Source of the DNA: Cryptomeria japonica
Lineage: Eukaryota; Streptophyta; Pinopsida; Cupressales; Cupressaceae
Direction: 5' to 3'
Length of the DNA: 58,000 nt
Assembly (NCBI RefSeq): GCF_030272615.1
Contig: NC_081411.1
Span: 828,686,897-828,744,896 of the forward strand
The position numbers and the translations under genes were made by a program. Positions 57,504-58,000 of the stretch are shown here, piece after piece. Numbering within the stretch: the stretch's first letter is position 1; each line of letters begins with the position of its first letter. A model generated the notes under the pieces. It worked only from the letters and a program-made list of their open reading frames with translations, was not told the DNA's origin and made no database searches.

Positions 57504-57731
57504 CTCTCCTTGTATAAGGAGTTATCATTACTAAGGATTCTATTGTAGGAAACAAGGCTTCAAATACATTCCCAAGTCTTCCATATCACTTTGAACACAT
57601 ATGAGCTGGTTGGAGAAACTACGAAATCACCAACTATGAGGTCACTAAAGGGGTGCAACTTCCATATTTTGGCCTATTTAAGAATAGAAAGTCCAACATT
57701 ATTCCTAATGAGAACCTTCCAAGGCATAAAG
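57504..57731 (-). pseudogene. LINE remnant, upstream part
   Basis: On the minus strand it reads HFMPWKVLIRNNVGLSILK, stop, KIWKLHPFSDLIVGDFVV ... NDNSLYKERS, and continues in frame at 43316 once Copia F is removed. It lies before the zinc-binding domain in LINE ORF2. It is cut on its other side by the LTR at 57732. Confidence 0.7.
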
Positions 57732-58000
57732 TGTAAGAAAGTAAAGTAGCGGAAACAACTTCTTACACTAACCTTGAGAGGAGGGTAATGCAAAACTTTT
57801 TCAGATCATTACAACAGTTACAGAAAATAGAAATAGATATAATAGCATTCATACCACAACACAGTGATTTACATGGGGAAAACCCTTTCGGGAGAAAAAC
57901 CCCACCCTCCAAAAGCAGCTCAATATTTTATTCAGCAATCAAAAACAGATTACAAAATACTTGCAGAGCAAGCTCTTCGCAGGAGTAGCACTAATCAGAG
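57732..58000 (-). repeat. LTR of the Copia C type, running off right edge
   Basis: Aligns with 23195 onward: TGTAAGAAAGTAAAG start, CTTACACTAACCTTGAGAG, and GGGGAAAACCCT, up to the window end. On the minus strand this is the 3' end of an LTR. LINE sequence follows it directly, so it is a 3' LTR or a solo LTR. Confidence 0.8.

Overview
The window is plant nuclear DNA made almost wholly of nested LTR retrotransposons, with one LINE remnant and long AT-rich repeats. I see no ordinary host gene, rRNA, tRNA or CRISPR array. Copia elements primed by initiator-Met-type sites, solo LTRs, nonsense-riddled old copies and low gene density suggest a large seed-plant genome. A conifer-like gymnosperm is my guess, but the sequence alone does not prove it. 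Elements are named by letter below.

Left block (1-24071). Copia element C (minus strand; LTR remnants 4674-4871 and 23195-24071) is the host layer. Gypsy-type element A (minus strand) sits in C's 3' LTR: its 5' LTR is 3469-4673 and its open Gag-protease frame runs from 2298 off the left edge. Insertion D (5918-18831, TSD TAGGA/TAAGA) splits C's reverse transcriptase. D holds a broken coiled-coil reading frame, a solo LTR of A's family (B, 6184-7413, TSD ATGTT) and a complete, very young Copia element (Copia-1, 10067-17089, TSD CAATT). Copia-1 has an intact 1368-codon Gag-Pol, and its LTRs differ by a single 1-bp indel.

Middle block (24072-42147). AT-rich DNA carries a 340-bp alternating purine-pyrimidine tract and a field of short palindromes, interrupted by solo LTR H (27473-28968, TSD AAGGG). 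Element E follows (minus strand; truncated 3' LTR 29955-30357, 5' LTR 40970-42147). It is related to A by its LTR and primer site but carries an unrecognised frame instead of visible pol. Inside E is Copia-2 (31830-38572), an older relative of Copia-1 with about 7% LTR divergence and many nonsense codons, about half of them CAG to TAG.

Right block (42148-58000). A LINE remnant (minus strand) is split at 43316/57504 by Copia element F (43317-57498, exact TSD TAGAC, LTRs of 1.43 kb). F's integrase is in turn split by a 6.9-kb unclassified insertion, G (46558-53437). G carries, on the minus strand, one 1185-codon unrecognised frame with four internal stops. Upstream of that frame is a roughly 130-bp-period array of inverted-repeat boxes. 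An LTR of C's type runs off the right edge.

Best candidates for something undescribed are G (protein plus upstream array), D (coiled-coil frame), and a hairpin module shared by the leader and LTRs of the A/B/E family whose translation also looks conserved. Boundaries are well supported because removing D, F or G rejoins the interrupted reading frame. All distances and mismatch counts were made by eye.
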